From positions 1 through 8,421 of the forward strand of contig JALSTL010000162.1 of assembly GCA_026983755.1 (NCBI GenBank): a stretch of 8,421 nt of DNA, in the 5' to 3' direction. The position numbers and the translations under genes were made by a program. The notes below the pieces were generated by a model, which saw only the letters and a list, made by a program, of their open reading frames with translations, had not been told where the DNA came from and searched no databases. The DNA comes from Melioribacteraceae bacterium (GTDB lineage Bacteria > Bacteroidota > Ignavibacteria > Ignavibacteriales > Melioribacteraceae). Position 1 is the stretch's first letter, and each line of letters begins with the position of its first letter. Below are positions 6,918 through 8,421 of the stretch, one piece after another.

Positions 6918-8108
6918 ATGGCAGATAAATTAATAATGGAAAAACAAAAACAAGCGGTAGAAATATTAAACGAAAAAAATATTGATATGTGGATGACGTT
7001 TGTGCGCGAAACCGGAAATATAAAAGATCCGATGATGGATATGATTGTTGGAACCGGCGCAACTTGGCATTCCGCATTTATAATTACTAAATCCGGTGAA
7101 ACTACTGCTATTATTGGATCTCTCGAAGAGGCTAATATGAAAACCGTCGGAACATTTAAAAATATTGTGCCTTATTTAAAATCTGTAAAAGAAGATTTAA
7201 TTAGAGTTTTAGACGAATACAATCCGAATAAAATTGCAATTAACTATTCACGCAATTCCAGTTTGGCAGACGGTTTAACACACGGTGTTTATCTGGAATT
7301 GGTTGATATACTAAAAGATACTCCTTATGTAACAAAATTTGTTTCGTCCGAAGATATTGTTGCCGCATTGCGAGGAAGAAAATCCCAAACCGAAGTGGAT
7401 TTAATTAAAGAAGCTATTAGAGAAACTTTAATAATATTTGATGAAGTAACCGGCTTTATTGAAGTGGGCAAAAGCGAAAAAGATGTTGCCGATTTTGTAA
7501 AAAGCAAAGTAAAAGAAAGAGGCTTTGAAATGGCGTGGGACGAAGAACATTGCCCTGCTGTATTTACCGGTCCGGATACTGCCGGCGCACATTCGGGACC
7601 TACAAATAAAAAAATTGAAAAAGGTCATGTTATAAATATGGATTTCGGAATAAAGCTGAACGGCTATTGCTCGGATTTACAAAGAACTTGGTACGTTTTA
7701 CGTGACGGCGAAACCGAAGCACCACCGGAAGTTATGAAAGGTTTCAACGTAATTAAAGATGCAATTAAAATGGCTTCCGATGCTATGAAGCCCGGAAAGC
7801 TTGCTTGGGAAATTGATAAAATTGCAAGAGATTATATTGTAAGTAACGGATACGAAGAATATCCTCACGGACTCGGACACCAAGTAGGAAGAGTGGCACA
7901 CGACGGCGGTGCACTTATGGCGCCCAAATGGGAACGTTACGGAAACTTACCTTTTATGCCGTTGGAAAAGGGAAACGTATTTACTATTGAACCGAGATTA
8001 ACAATTGACGGTTTCGGAATTGCAACCATGGAAGAAATTGTTTGGGTAAAAGAAAATGGCGTTGAATATTTATCCCAACCGCAAAGGGAAATTTATCTTA
8101 TAAAATAA
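6918..8108 (+). CDS. M24 family metallopeptidase (Xaa-Pro aminopeptidase/dipeptidase type)
   Basis: This 396-residue protein has the two-domain architecture of prolidases and aminopeptidase P: an N-terminal creatinase-type domain (about 1-155) and a C-terminal pita-bread catalytic domain (about 160-396). The dinuclear metal ligands can all be assigned: Asp242 (MDFG), Asp253 (CSDLQRT), His321 (second His of HGLGH, 317-321), Glu358 (TIEPR) and Glu372 (ATMEEIVW). His317 and His328 are the expected accessory histidines. This supports hydrolysis of a bond next to proline, but dipeptidase and aminopeptidase activity cannot be told apart, and some relatives act on other amides. In the segment after the metal His, GRVAHDGG replaces the more common GLxxHE, and an insertion containing APKWERYGNLPFMPLEKG precedes the Glu358 strand. 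No signal peptide or membrane segment is seen, so it is probably cytoplasmic. ATG 6918 has a good AAAGG site 7 bases upstream. Confidence 0.92.
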   Translation: MADKLIMEKQKQAVEILNEKNIDMWMTFVRETGNIKDPMMDMIVGTGATWHSAFIITKSGETTAIIGSLEEANMKTVGTFKNIVPYLKSVKEDLIRVLDEYNPNKIAINYSRNSSLADGLTHGVYLELVDILKDTPYVTKFVSSEDIVAALRGRKSQTEVDLIKEAIRETLIIFDEVTGFIEVGKSEKDVADFVKSKVKERGFEMAWDEEHCPAVFTGPDTAGAHSGPTNKKIEKGHVINMDFGIKLNGYCSDLQRTWYVLRDGETEAPPEVMKGFNVIKDAIKMASDAMKPGKLAWEIDKIARDYIVSNGYEEYPHGLGHQVGRVAHDGGALMAPKWERYGNLPFMPLEKGNVFTIEPRLTIDGFGIATMEEIVWVKENGVEYLSQPQREIYLIK

Positions 8109-8215
8109 ATAACAAAGTTATTACATTAAGTTCTTGTTGCTCAATCATCCTTTGTTTTGACTGAATGATAAAAATTTACTTTTAAGTGCCGATTTAATTA
8201 TTTTAATAATTGCAA

Positions 8216-8421
8216 TTACTTATTACAATTTATTTTAGGTAAAATATTAAGAGCAGAAGCTACTACTGCACTTGCTGCAATAAAAATCGGAATGAATCCA
8301 ATATAGTTTATTAACAAACCGCTAACCAAAGGAAAAAACGCAACGGTAATATTTAACGAACCTTTTATTCCCTGATACATTGCACGGTTAGTTTCGTTTG
8401 TTATTTCAAGGAACATTCCTT
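8216..8421 (-). CDS. Probable major facilitator superfamily transporter, C-terminal part (5' end cut by window)
   Basis: The reading frame on the - strand is open from the right edge to a TAA at 8216-8218, leaving about 67 residues of a protein that starts outside the window. The methionine encoded at 8414-8416 is very unlikely to be the true start because the frame continues through it. The segment NETNRAMYQGIKGSLN is a polar, arginine-containing loop followed by two hydrophobic stretches, NITVAFFPLVSGLLINYIG and FIPIFIAASAVVASALNIL, then a short charged tail. This loop-helix-GGLL/SGLL-helix pattern is typical of the last two transmembrane helices (11 and 12) of MFS transporters. The substrate cannot be inferred. 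The gene is convergent with the M24 peptidase gene. Confidence 0.7.
   Translation of the reverse strand, partial: GMFLEITNETNRAMYQGIKGSLNITVAFFPLVSGLLINYIGFIPIFIAASAVVASALNILPKINCNK

Noticed and set aside
8108..8122. Hairpin AATAAC-AAA-GTTATT just after the M24 stop codon as a terminator
   Set aside because: The stem is six base pairs with a single G-C pair and no T-run follows. A second A/T-only repeat at 8196-8211 is equally weak. The 107-base convergent gap otherwise shows nothing.
1..8421. CRISPR arrays, insertion sequences, tRNA genes, phage or defence-system genes
   Set aside because: No regularly spaced repeats, transposase-like proteins, tRNA-like cloverleaf or typical defence domains were seen on either strand.

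Overview
The window is AT-rich chromosomal DNA (roughly one third G+C by eye) from a bacterium that is probably in the Bacteroidota/Ignavibacteriota (FCB) group. This placement is an inference. It rests on the low G+C, on Shine-Dalgarno-like sequences being clear at only two of the starts, on the sequence style of the UvrA (a degenerate first zinc-finger half), and on a stand-alone class I glutamine amidotransferase of a type I associate with that group. All genes look like ordinary, intact chromosomal genes. I see no mobile element, phage gene, CRISPR array, tRNA or rRNA.

Layout. Positions 1-200 hold the C-terminal end of a YraN/UPF0102 protein on the + strand. It is followed on the same strand by a compact three-gene lipid-transport operon at 253-2843: an MlaE-type permease, an MlaF-type ATPase whose start overlaps the permease stop by 13 bases, and a long MlaD/MCE-domain protein 12 bases further on. 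After a 154-base gap comes a full-length UvrA at 2998-5778, which appears to start at TTG. Convergent to it on the - strand is a GMP-synthase-like glutamine amidotransferase (5849-6673). A 244-base divergent spacer containing three AT-rich palindromes leads into a + strand M24-family Xaa-Pro peptidase (6918-8108). The window ends with the C-terminal tail of a - strand membrane protein, probably a major facilitator transporter, convergent to the peptidase.

Function. The MCE operon would form an inner-membrane ABC complex (MlaE2F2 with an MlaD-like MCE ring) that moves phospholipid or another lipid between the inner and outer membranes. No MlaA, MlaB or MlaC partner lies in the window. UvrA is the damage-sensing ATPase of nucleotide excision repair. 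The amidotransferase has its Cys-His-Glu triad but no synthetase domain or adjacent partner, so its acceptor is unknown. The M24 enzyme has all five metal ligands expected of an aminopeptidase P/prolidase fold. The genes after the MCE operon do not form an obvious pathway.

I did not find evidence of a new biological system. The items most worth a second look are the start codon and zinc-finger 1 of UvrA, the two glycine-rich internal repeats and C-terminal coiled coil of the MCE protein, the altered nucleophile elbow of the amidotransferase, and the palindromes ahead of the peptidase gene.
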